A stretch of DNA of 34,293 bases, taken from contig JAKORA010000031.1 of assembly GCA_029778075.1 (NCBI GenBank), forward strand, positions 1 through 34,293. Direction: 5' to 3'. The stretch's first letter is position 1, and the number at the start of each line of letters is the position of its first letter. This DNA is from Bacillota bacterium (GTDB lineage: Bacteria; Bacillota; Dethiobacteria; DTU022; UBA8154). The notes under the pieces are model-generated. The model ran no database searches. It was not told where the DNA came from and saw only the letters and a program-made list of their open reading frames with translations. Position numbers and translations under genes: made by a program. Positions 19,644-28,142 of the stretch are shown here, piece after piece.

Positions 19644-19672
19644 AGTCTAACAGAGTAGACAAGGAAAGTCAA
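19644..19672 (-). promoter_or_regulatory. Promoter with dyad operator upstream of the M56 fragment
   Basis: On the minus strand TTGACT, 17 bp, TAGACT; palindrome GTCTA-N6-TAGAC (19645-19660) overlaps the -10. Confidence 0.45.
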
Positions 19673-19765
19673 AGGGGGTACTTGAATGTTTACAGAACGA
19701 TCGCGATTGCAAATGTGTGGATATTGCGTGGATATAAAAAGGCTCCCCACCGTCGAAATTCATTA

Positions 19766-19996
19766 CATTCTTGCCTTGCCCCTGATATAATATTGGAACT
19801 CGTCCTGATTGGTATGCCAATGTATCTCCCTCATAGCACCTGGTTCGACTGTTACGAGAGCTGCTGCTACAGTTGTGCAGGCCGGAAAATTGCGATTGTC
19901 AAGAATTTGAATGGTTCCTCCGTCGCCTTTGATTGGCTGTACCTTGCAAAGCTCATGCTTGTATGAAAGAGGAACCTTCCCTGTAGGAGACTCTAC
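19766..19996 (-). pseudogene. Oxalate decarboxylase (bicupin) relic
   Basis: Minus-strand reading VESPTGKVPLSYKHELCKVQPIKGDGGTIQILDNRNFPACTTVAAALVTVEPGAMREIHWHTNQDEFQYYIRGKARM*. It contains an exact cupin motif G(X)5HXH(X)4E(X)6G. No start codon or C-terminal cupin is present. Confidence 0.8.
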
Positions 19997-20115
19997 ATTA
20001 TGAACAGATATCGCGAGAATGAAACTATTTTTTTTCTTCCTTTCCCAAGCAATGGTAGACAGAGAGAATATCGCGGAGGCTTGATTAATACATTGGCAAT
20101 AATAGGCTTACAGAG

Positions 20116-20209
20116 ACCCTGATTTTACTGAGCCCTTCTGTGGTCGGAAAATCGAACCTTGCCGTTGCCCTCGGTTATTGAAGCGGTAAATGGCGGTTAT
20201 CAGTATCTA
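20116..20209 (+). pseudogene. IstB-like (IS21-family helper ATPase) relic
   Basis: TLILLSPSVVGKSNLAVALG then, after a 1-nt frameshift, IEAVNGGYQYL; resembles the IstB Walker A region (NLLLLGPxGVGKTHLAVALGxEAxxxGYxVYF). Confidence 0.6.
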
Positions 20210-20285
20210 TAAAATCCTAAGATTTTTTCCGCTACGGAAAGGATTTTGCTTTCAACTAAAAGAACTATATTCACATGAATCACAT

Positions 20286-20343
20286 GAGGAACCTCTGTCT
20301 CCTTCGAGGGGGTATTCATTTTTGTCCGAATATGAGGTTCCTC
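20286..20343 (+). promoter_or_regulatory. Structured leader element upstream of the ABC exporter
   Basis: Perfect 10-bp inverted repeat GAGGAACCTC (20286-20295) / GAGGTTCCTC (20334-20343) enclosing a CUCCU-UCG-AGGGG hairpin and UAUUC/GAAUA. Confidence 0.45.
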
Positions 20344-20424
20344 TTCTATATTTATAATGATGTATGCTAATCTGGTCAGGATGGAAGATGAAATAAAATT
20401 AAAAAAAAGAGAGGACATAATGTA

Positions 20425-22164
20425 ATGAGACGGTATTGGAAATATGTGAAACCATATCTGTCTGCATTTATCATAGGCCCTATTCTTATAATCGTGGAGG
20501 TTATCGGTGAAGTGCTGATGCCTCTGTTGTTAAGAAACGTCATAGATTACGGCGTAAGCGGCGGCAGGGGCATTTCTTATATCATAGCAATGGGTATAAC
20601 GATGGTCATCACAGCACTATGCATGATGGCGGGCGGTGTAGGAGGGGCTTATTTTGCCATTAAGGCCTCCACAGGATTTGCCAACGACTTGAGAAAAGAT
20701 CTGTTTAATCAGATCCAGAAGTTCTCCTTTACCAATATTGATCAATACAATACAGGTTCTTTGATTACTCGGTTAACCAATGATATCACCCAGGTACAGA
20801 ACATGATCCAGATGATGTTAAGAATAGCTTTAAGGGCGCCCGGCATGCTTATCGGTGCGCTTATAATGGCTTTTGTACTAAATCCCAAACTGGCATTGGT
20901 AATCCTGTGCGTCATACCTTTGCTATCTGTTGCCATCTACTTCATCATGAAAGTTGCCTTTCCGCGGTTCACAATTATGCAGAAGAAGCTGGACGCACTA
21001 AATACGACCACCCAGGAAAATTTAACGAATATCAGGGTTGTAAAATCATTTGTAAGAGAACAGTATGAAGAAGACAAATTCAAAAAAGCGAATACGGAGC
21101 TGAAGGATAGCACAATAAATGCAATGAATGTTGTAATTTTTACCATGCCCCTCATGCTCATTGCCATGAATATCACGACTTTGGCTGTGGTGTGGTTTGG
21201 CGGAAATCAGATTGTTGCAGGCAGCATGACTCCCGGTGTTCTGACTGCGTTTATAAATTATATTTTCCAGATTCTCATATCGCTGATGATAGTTTCCTTC
21301 ATTATTCTGAGCAGTTCCAGAACCCTTGCATCGGCAAAACGTATCAATGAAATCCTTTGTACAGACATCGACCTGACCGACGAGAAAGCTTTGCATAAGG
21401 ATATTGCCGTTCAATACGGCAAAATCGAATTTAGGGGAGTTTATTTTAAATACTATAAAAACAATGAAAAGTGGGTTCTGGAGAATATCAACCTTGTGAT
21501 AAATCCAGGTGAGACGGTCGGCATCATCGGTTCAACCGGCAGCGGCAAATCAAGCCTTGTGCAGTTGATCCCCAGATTATATGATGTAGACCGGGGAGAA
21601 GTGCTGGTTGATGACGTGAATGTGAAAGACTATGCACTAAAGAACCTGCGTAACGGAGTCGGCATTGTGCTCCAGAAAAATGTCCTGTTTTCCGGAACGA
21701 TCAAGGAAAATCTCAAATGGGGCAACCAAGATGCGAATGATGATGAAATATATCAATGGGCAGAAAGTGCGCAAGCTCATGGATTTATCTCTTCATTTCC
21801 GGACGGGTATGAGACCGAACTCGGACAGGGCGGTGTCAATGTATCCGGCGGACAGAAGCAAAGACTATGCATTGCCAGAGCACTTTTGAAAAGACCGAAG
21901 ATCCTGATTTTTGATGACAGCACAAGTGCAGTTGACACAGCAACGGAAGCAAAGATTAGGGAAAGCTTCAAGAAGGAGTTGAAAGGGACAACGAAGATCA
22001 TCATTGCGCAAAGGATTTCTTCAGTAAGCGATGCGGATAGGATTATCGTTCTCGATGATGGAAAGATTGTCGGCATGGGTAATCACGCAGAATTGCTGCA
22101 AAGTTGTGAAGCCTATTCTGAGATTTATTACTCCCAGGTGGATAAGAAGGTGGCAGCATCATGA
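20425..22164 (+). CDS. ABC transporter permease/ATP-binding protein (heterodimeric exporter subunit, degenerate site)
   Basis: ABC TM domain; Walker A GSTGSGKS, signature VSGGQKQR, Walker B ILIFDDSTSA with Asp in place of the catalytic Glu. Confidence 0.93.
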   Translation: MRRYWKYVKPYLSAFIIGPILIIVEVIGEVLMPLLLRNVIDYGVSGGRGISYIIAMGITMVITALCMMAGGVGGAYFAIKASTGFANDLRKDLFNQIQKFSFTNIDQYNTGSLITRLTNDITQVQNMIQMMLRIALRAPGMLIGALIMAFVLNPKLALVILCVIPLLSVAIYFIMKVAFPRFTIMQKKLDALNTTTQENLTNIRVVKSFVREQYEEDKFKKANTELKDSTINAMNVVIFTMPLMLIAMNITTLAVVWFGGNQIVAGSMTPGVLTAFINYIFQILISLMIVSFIILSSSRTLASAKRINEILCTDIDLTDEKALHKDIAVQYGKIEFRGVYFKYYKNNEKWVLENINLVINPGETVGIIGSTGSGKSSLVQLIPRLYDVDRGEVLVDDVNVKDYALKNLRNGVGIVLQKNVLFSGTIKENLKWGNQDANDDEIYQWAESAQAHGFISSFPDGYETELGQGGVNVSGGQKQRLCIARALLKRPKILIFDDSTSAVDTATEAKIRESFKKELKGTTKIIIAQRISSVSDADRIIVLDDGKIVGMGNHAELLQSCEAYSEIYYSQVDKKVAAS

Positions 22165-24089
22165 GTCCTATCACCGCAGAAAGAAAAGAAACATTATTGC
22201 GCAGATATGGTAGTAAAACGATAAATGCCAACGCCGGTCCCGGAGGTAGGAGGCCGGGCGGCTTCCGAGGACCTGGAGCGCCGCCCATCGGCATAAAAGG
22301 CGGCAAACCGAAAAACATAGCGGCGACCATCAACAGGCTGCTTGCTTATATCGGGCGGGATAAGGTTAAAATCCTGTTTGTTTTTGCCTGTGTAGTGAGC
22401 AGCAATTTGTCCAGTTTGGGCGGAAGCTATATTTTACGGCCTATCATTAATAATCTGGTATCTGCAGAACGTTCTGTGGAAGAAAAAATAAACAACCTTG
22501 TCATGGGTATCCTGATTTTGGCATGCATCTATTTGGTCGGTGTCATATGTACCTATCTGCAGCAGAGAATCATGATAGTGGTGTCCCAGAATGCCCTAGT
22601 TAAAATCAGGGAAGAACTCTTTCGCAAGATACAAAAGCTTCCTTTGAAATACCATGATGCGCATACCCATGGTGATATTATGAGCCGTTTTACGAATGAC
22701 CTTGATTCGGTTGGAGAGATGCTCAATCATACCATGGTACACATCTTTTCAGGTGTTCTTACCTTGATTGGCACAATCATACTGATGTTTGTCACCAATT
22801 GGTTGCTGGCAATCGTTACTACTGCCACAATACCTTTGCTAATCTATGCGGGAGGCCTGATCGGAAAGCAGAGCAGAAAATATTTCAAAGATCAGCAGCA
22901 GGCGCTTGGCGCAGTTAATGGGTATATCGAGGAAACTATTGCCGGCCAGAAGGTTATAAAGGTATTCTGCCACGAAGAAACAGCGATGGAAGAATTCGCA
23001 TTCCTGAGCGATGACCTGCGCAAAAAGCAAATAATGGCCCAATTTTTCGGCGGCATTATGGGACCTGTCATACATAATCTAAGTCAGATAAGCTATGCAA
23101 TCTCTGCGACGGTCGGTGGTATCCTGTGCCTGACATCCAATTTTGATATCGGCGGTCTCACCATATTTACCAACTATTCAAGACAGTTTGCAAGGCCCAT
23201 TAATGAATTAGCCATGCAGATGAACACGATCTTCGCAGCATTAGCAGGGGCGGAAAGAGTTTTTGAAGTAATGGATGAGACGCCGGAAGCGGCAGACCCG
23301 GCGAAGGCAATTGAAATCTGCTCTGAGGCGAATAAGACAGAAGGAGCACGGGTGGTAAAAGGGGAAGTGGTGTTGAAGGATGTGACCTTTGGCTATATTC
23401 CCGGTAAGACCGTACTGAAAAATATCAATGTCATAGCAAGACCCGGTCAGAAAATTGCTTTTGTCGGCTCTACAGGAGCCGGAAAAACAACCATTACGAA
23501 CCTGATTAACAGATTTTATGAGATTGAAGAGGGAGAGATATTAATAGATGGTATCAATATTAAGAATATCAAGAAGGATTCATTAAGAAGCAATATAGCA
23601 ATGGTGCTTCAGGATACCCATTTATTTTCGGGTACAGTCAGAGAGAATATTCGGTATGGACGTCCTGATGCAACCGATGAAGAAGTTGTCGCCGCAGCTA
23701 AGATAGCATGCGCGCATTCCTTTATCAAAAGACTACCCGAGGGATATGATACGGTGTTGGAGGGTGATGGCGCTAATTTGAGCCAGGGTGAGCGCCAGCT
23801 TCTTAATATCGCGCGGGCTGCCATATCAAAAGCTCCTATTCTGATACTCGACGAGGCTACCAGTTCTGTCGATACGAGAACGGAAAAATACATTGAACGG
23901 GGTATGGACCAGCTCATGAAGAACAGAACAACCTTTGTCATTGCCCATCGACTGTCCACTGTCCGAAATGCTGATAAGATTATAGTATTGGAACATGGCG
24001 AGATCATTGAGCAGGGTACCCATGAAGAACTTCTGGAAATGGCCGGAAGATACTATCAACTTTATACCGGAGCAGTTGAGCTGGACTAG
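22161..24089 (+). CDS. ABC transporter permease/ATP-binding protein (heterodimeric exporter partner)
   Basis: ATGA overlap with the upstream gene; Walker A GSTGAGKT, signature LSQGERQ, canonical Walker B ILILDEATSS, H-loop AHRLST; Gly/Pro/Arg-rich N-terminus. Confidence 0.93.
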   Translation: MSPITAERKETLLRRYGSKTINANAGPGGRRPGGFRGPGAPPIGIKGGKPKNIAATINRLLAYIGRDKVKILFVFACVVSSNLSSLGGSYILRPIINNLVSAERSVEEKINNLVMGILILACIYLVGVICTYLQQRIMIVVSQNALVKIREELFRKIQKLPLKYHDAHTHGDIMSRFTNDLDSVGEMLNHTMVHIFSGVLTLIGTIILMFVTNWLLAIVTTATIPLLIYAGGLIGKQSRKYFKDQQQALGAVNGYIEETIAGQKVIKVFCHEETAMEEFAFLSDDLRKKQIMAQFFGGIMGPVIHNLSQISYAISATVGGILCLTSNFDIGGLTIFTNYSRQFARPINELAMQMNTIFAALAGAERVFEVMDETPEAADPAKAIEICSEANKTEGARVVKGEVVLKDVTFGYIPGKTVLKNINVIARPGQKIAFVGSTGAGKTTITNLINRFYEIEEGEILIDGINIKNIKKDSLRSNIAMVLQDTHLFSGTVRENIRYGRPDATDEEVVAAAKIACAHSFIKRLPEGYDTVLEGDGANLSQGERQLLNIARAAISKAPILILDEATSSVDTRTEKYIERGMDQLMKNRTTFVIAHRLSTVRNADKIIVLEHGEIIEQGTHEELLEMAGRYYQLYTGAVELD

Positions 24090-24120
24090 GAGGAAATATA
24101 TAAAATACTTGTGAAATCTG

Positions 24121-24157
24121 GTGAGATATTTTCTAACGAGGATATCCCACTTTTTTT
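24121..24157 (+). terminator. Probable terminator after the ABC exporter
   Basis: GTGAGATAT...ATATCCCAC (one A/C mismatch) followed by TTTTTTT. Confidence 0.65.
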
Positions 24158-24283
24158 ATGTCCTAACTTCATGCAGAAAGGGCGGTTAGGTATAGACTTT
24201 TTTTTAACGAAAAGAAAATAAAAAACTTTGAAACGTTTATATACAAGCTGAGTCTTATAAACAGGGGAATAGGAGGTGAGCAA

Positions 24284-24760
24284 GTGACGGATTTCGGAGA
24301 AATATATACAAAGCACTTTTCTGATGTATATAAATATGTGCTAACGCTATGCCGGAACGAGGCTATTGCGGAAGAGGTTACGCAGGAAACTTTTTTTAAA
24401 GCCATGCAGCATATAGACCAGTTCAATGGAAGCTGCAGATTATATGTTTGGCTTTGCCAGATAGCGAAAAATACTTACTTCTCACTTTCCCAGAAGCGAA
24501 AGCGGATCGCTCCGGATGTAAATGCGGATATTGCAGATATAGCATTAGATATAGAAAAAGATTACTTCGATAAAGAAGCGGCAATGCGATTACACGCTCT
24601 GCTTCATAATTTAAATGAGCCATACAAAGAGGTCTTTACTTTACGGGTATTCGGAGAACTGCCATTTTCTCAAATCGGTGAGTTATTCGGGAAAACCGAT
24701 AGTTGGGCAAGGTTGATTTTTTATAGGGCAAAAAAACAGCTACAGGAGGCAATGAAATGA
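24284..24760 (+). CDS. ECF-type RNA polymerase sigma factor
   Basis: YKYVLTLCRNEAIAEEVTQETFFKAMQHIDQF (region 2) and PYKEVFTLRVFGELPFSQIGELFGKTDSWARLIFYRAKKQL (region 4). Confidence 0.9.
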   Translation: MTDFGEIYTKHFSDVYKYVLTLCRNEAIAEEVTQETFFKAMQHIDQFNGSCRLYVWLCQIAKNTYFSLSQKRKRIAPDVNADIADIALDIEKDYFDKEAAMRLHALLHNLNEPYKEVFTLRVFGELPFSQIGELFGKTDSWARLIFYRAKKQLQEAMK

Positions 24761-25089
24761 AAATATCTTGTGAGATCATTAGAGATTTGCTGCCATTATA
24801 TCACGATGGCGTTTGCAGTAATGACAGCAAAATGATGGTTGACGAGCATCTTGCTAATTGTGATAGCTGCAGAGCCGAGTTGCAGGCAATGGATGATGAA
24901 TTACCTATTAACAATGCGGAACAGAATTTAAACGAAGCCGAAGCGGTAAAAAAGCTGTCACTGAGGTGGAAGAAAGGAATGAGAAAATCGTTATTGAGAG
25001 GCATTTTAATCACTATAGTGATTATTGCCCTCATTGCCCTTGCTATTTATAGCTTTATGGATTTTAGAATTTTACCTAAACCATATTAA
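24757..25089 (+). CDS. Zinc-finger (zf-HC2) anti-sigma factor
   Basis: [42 protein letters not shown] (H-x3-C-x2-C) plus one TM helix; ATGA overlap with the sigma gene. Confidence 0.85.
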   Translation: MKISCEIIRDLLPLYHDGVCSNDSKMMVDEHLANCDSCRAELQAMDDELPINNAEQNLNEAEAVKKLSLRWKKGMRKSLLRGILITIVIIALIALAIYSFMDFRILPKPY

Positions 25090-25105
25090 ATTTGGAGGAA
25101 AATAT

Positions 25106-25288
25106 ATGAGCCACTACCTTTTAACAGCAGAGCATATCCAAAAACAATACTACGGAAATACGGTTTTACGGGATGTTTCCATTCGTGTAAAGAAGGGTGA
25201 AATTTATGGATTGGTTGGTAAAAATGGTTCCGGGAAAACGACCCTATTTCGTATTTTGACAGGGCTTATTCCAAGATTAATTCATTAA
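25106..25288 (+). pseudogene. Truncated ABC transporter ATP-binding protein
   Basis: [60 protein letters not shown]: good SD (ggagg) and Walker A, but no signature or Walker B. Confidence 0.85.
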
Positions 25289-25439
25289 TCTCTTAATTCA
25301 TTACCGCCTGGAGGCCGCCATCGACCTGTCGGGATGCATGAACTGGCACCCCATTGGAAACAATGCTTTAAAATTATATCATTTATGTCTACTTACCTAT
25401 TGCCAAATCGTGATATTGGGGTAAACTAAGAGTTGGGAC

Positions 25440-25483
25440 AAATATTTACCTATACATAACAAAATATTTAGCTATATATAACA
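25440..25483 (+). repeat. 22-bp tandem direct repeat (2 copies)
   Basis: AAATATTTACCTATACATAACA / AAATATTTAGCTATATATAACA, immediately adjacent, 20/22 identical. Confidence 0.85.
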
Positions 25484-25540
25484 GAACAAAATGATTCTGG
25501 CAGAAAGTAAACAGACTTAATAACGGCAGGGGGTATAGAT

Positions 25541-28042
25541 GTGGAAGAGTATAATGCCAGGGAAATCGAACCCAAGTGGCAGGCTTACTGGGAAGAAAAT
25601 GACTTTTACAGGTCAGAGAGTGATTCGTCCAAGGAAAAATATTATGTTTTGGAGATGTTTCCTTATCCTTCCGGGAAGCTGCACATGGGCCATATGAGGG
25701 TTTACTCCATCGGTGATGTGCTGGCACGGTTTTTAAGGATGCGGGGATATAATGTGCTGCATCCCATGGGCTGGGATGCTTTCGGCTTGCCGGCGGAAAA
25801 TGCTGCCATTGAGCACGGAGCGGATCCGGCGGAATGGACTGCTTCCAATATTGCGGCTATGAAAAAACAGCAAAAAGCACTGGGCCTGAGCTATGATTGG
25901 GAGCGCGAGGTGACGACCTGTCATCCTGAGTACTACCGCTGGAACCAGTGGCTTTTTTTGCTTTTTTACCGCCATGGGCTGGCCTATAAAAAGAAGGCGC
26001 CGGTGAACTGGTGCCCTTCATGCCAAACGGTGCTGGCCAACGAGCAGGTTGTTAACGGCGGATGTTGGCGCTGCGGCACTGAAGTTTCCTCTACCGAACT
26101 GGAGCAATGGTTCTTGAAAATTACCGCTTATGCCGATCGCCTGCTGGAAGACTTGAAGCTCCTGGAAGGATGGCCCGAAAGGGTTAAAACAATGCAGGAA
26201 AACTGGATCGGGCGCAGCTACGGTTCGGATATAGTCTTTACCGTAAAGGAAACAGGAGATGAGCTGCCCGTTTTTACTACCAGGCCTGATACCCTTTTTG
26301 GAGTAACCTATATGGTCTTGGCCCCGGAGCATCCCCTGGTCGAGAAGCTGATCGCCGGTAAGCCCCAGGAAAAAGAAATCAGGGATTTTATCCGGCAGAT
26401 GCGAATGGAAAGCGAGATTAACAGGACCTCCGCCGAAACAGAGAAAGTCGGTTTCTTTACCGGCGGCCATGCCATAAACCCTATCAATGGTGAAGAGGTC
26501 CCCATTCTGGTGGGCAACTATGTCCTCATGAGCTACGGCACCGGAGCTGTTATGGGGGTGCCGGCCCATGACCAGAGAGACTTCCTTTTTGCCGCCAAGT
26601 ACAACCTTCCTGTACGCGTCGTAATTAATTCACCGGAGAAGGATTTAACGGCCGGGCCTCTGCTGGAAGCTTACGAGGGCCCCGGTTACCTGGTTAATTC
26701 CGGGGAATTTAACGGCTTGCCCAATGAAGAGGCACAGAAGGCCATTACCGACTGGCTCATTAAGCGGGGAAAGGGAGACTACCGGGTAAGATACCGCCTC
26801 CGGGACTGGTTGATCTCACGCCAGCGTTACTGGGGAACTCCCATTCCTGTTATTTATTGCGACGAATGCGGTACGGTTCCTGTTCCGGAAGAGGATCTTC
26901 CTGTCATGCTACCGTCCGGTATTAACCTGACCGGGCAGAATCAATCCCCCCTGGCCAACTGTGAGGCTTTTGTGCGCACAACGTGCCCCCGCTGCGGTAA
27001 GGAAGCACGGCGGGAGACCGATACAATGGATACATTTTTCTGTTCCTCCTGGTATTTTATGCGTTATGCGGATCCCCGTCAGGACAAAGCACCCTTTAAT
27101 AAAGCAGAAGTCGATTACTGGCTTCCGGTGGATCAGTATATTGGCGGTATTGAGCATGCCGTGCTGCACTTGCTCTACTCCCGCTTTTTTACCAAGTTTC
27201 TCTATGACCAGGGCATGGTCAGTTTCGTAGAGCCTTTTCAGCGCCTGCTGGCGCAGGGCATGGTTTATAAAGAAGGCGCCAAGATGTCCAAATCCAAGGG
27301 AAATGTTGTTACCCCGGACGAGATTATCGAGCGTTATGGCGCCGATACCGGACGTCTTTTTATCCTCTTTGCCGCTCCGCCGGAAAAGGACCTGGATTGG
27401 AGCGACCGGGGCGTGGAAGGCTGCTACCGTTTCCTGCGCCGGGTCTGGCGCCTCTTGGAGCAAAATATGGACCTTTTCCGGGATGGAAAAACCTCCGGAA
27501 GAGAAGAAGCCGAAGAGATTCCCCTCTCCGGCCGGGCCAAAGAATTGCAGCGGGCCAGGCATGCGGCCGTCAAGAAAGTCACCGCCGACATTGAAGAGCG
27601 TTTCAATTTTAATACTGCCATCAGCGCCATCATGGAACTGGTCAATGCAGCCTACGGTTTTCTGAATGAAATCTCTGCGGAAGAAAGGGAGCGCCACAGA
27701 GCGCTTATTGGCGAGGCCCTGGAGACGATTATCGTTCTCCTGGCTCCTTTTGCCCCGCATATCTGCGAGGAGCTCTGGCACAGGTGCGGCTTTGCGGGCA
27801 GCGTGCACAAGCAGCAGTGGCCTTCCTATAATCAGGAGATGCTGCAGGTGGAAGAGGTAGAGGTTGTTATCCAGGTAAACGGCAAAGTCAGGGGCAGAAT
27901 CCTTGTTCCTGCAGGTTTATCCGAGGAGGAACTGCTGGAGGAAGCGCGCCAAAATGAAAAGGTCCGTCCTTACCTGGAAGGCAAGGAGCTAGTCAAGGCC
28001 ATTACTATACCCGGAAAACTTGTCAATATTGTTGTCCGCTGA
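25541..28042 (+). CDS. leuS: Leucyl-tRNA synthetase
   Basis: HIGH motif (FPYPSGKLHMGHMRVYSIGD), GWDAFGLPAENAAI, KMSKS (GAKMSKSKGN), HLLYSRF; SD ggcaggggg upstream of GTG. Confidence 0.97.
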   Translation: MEEYNAREIEPKWQAYWEENDFYRSESDSSKEKYYVLEMFPYPSGKLHMGHMRVYSIGDVLARFLRMRGYNVLHPMGWDAFGLPAENAAIEHGADPAEWTASNIAAMKKQQKALGLSYDWEREVTTCHPEYYRWNQWLFLLFYRHGLAYKKKAPVNWCPSCQTVLANEQVVNGGCWRCGTEVSSTELEQWFLKITAYADRLLEDLKLLEGWPERVKTMQENWIGRSYGSDIVFTVKETGDELPVFTTRPDTLFGVTYMVLAPEHPLVEKLIAGKPQEKEIRDFIRQMRMESEINRTSAETEKVGFFTGGHAINPINGEEVPILVGNYVLMSYGTGAVMGVPAHDQRDFLFAAKYNLPVRVVINSPEKDLTAGPLLEAYEGPGYLVNSGEFNGLPNEEAQKAITDWLIKRGKGDYRVRYRLRDWLISRQRYWGTPIPVIYCDECGTVPVPEEDLPVMLPSGINLTGQNQSPLANCEAFVRTTCPRCGKEARRETDTMDTFFCSSWYFMRYADPRQDKAPFNKAEVDYWLPVDQYIGGIEHAVLHLLYSRFFTKFLYDQGMVSFVEPFQRLLAQGMVYKEGAKMSKSKGNVVTPDEIIERYGADTGRLFILFAAPPEKDLDWSDRGVEGCYRFLRRVWRLLEQNMDLFRDGKTSGREEAEEIPLSGRAKELQRARHAAVKKVTADIEERFNFNTAISAIMELVNAAYGFLNEISAEERERHRALIGEALETIIVLLAPFAPHICEELWHRCGFAGSVHKQQWPSYNQEMLQVEEVEVVIQVNGKVRGRILVPAGLSEEELLEEARQNEKVRPYLEGKELVKAITIPGKLVNIVVR

Positions 28043-28142
28043 CAGGCGGCCGGCGGCAGCTGCATCTTTTAAGGACTGCCTGGCAGTAAGAAAAGAGGGC
28101 ATATAAAAGGGGAGACTGTTCCGGCGCACGACGGGTTGTATA

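Noticed and set aside
19682-19966. Plus-strand 94-aa ORF in the track
   Set aside because: It is antisense to a convincing oxalate decarboxylase relic and shows no protein-like features.
24090-24120. Gene start after the AGGAGG directly following the second ABC gene
   Set aside because: Only a short ORF (VKSGEIFSNEDIPLFLCPNF...) follows, overlapping a likely terminator. It is probably a leftover SD.
17813-25440. Classical tRNA-integrated genomic island with att repeats
   Set aside because: No integrase and no copy of the tRNA 3' end (cgggttcgactcccgccagctccacca) was seen at the right side by eye.
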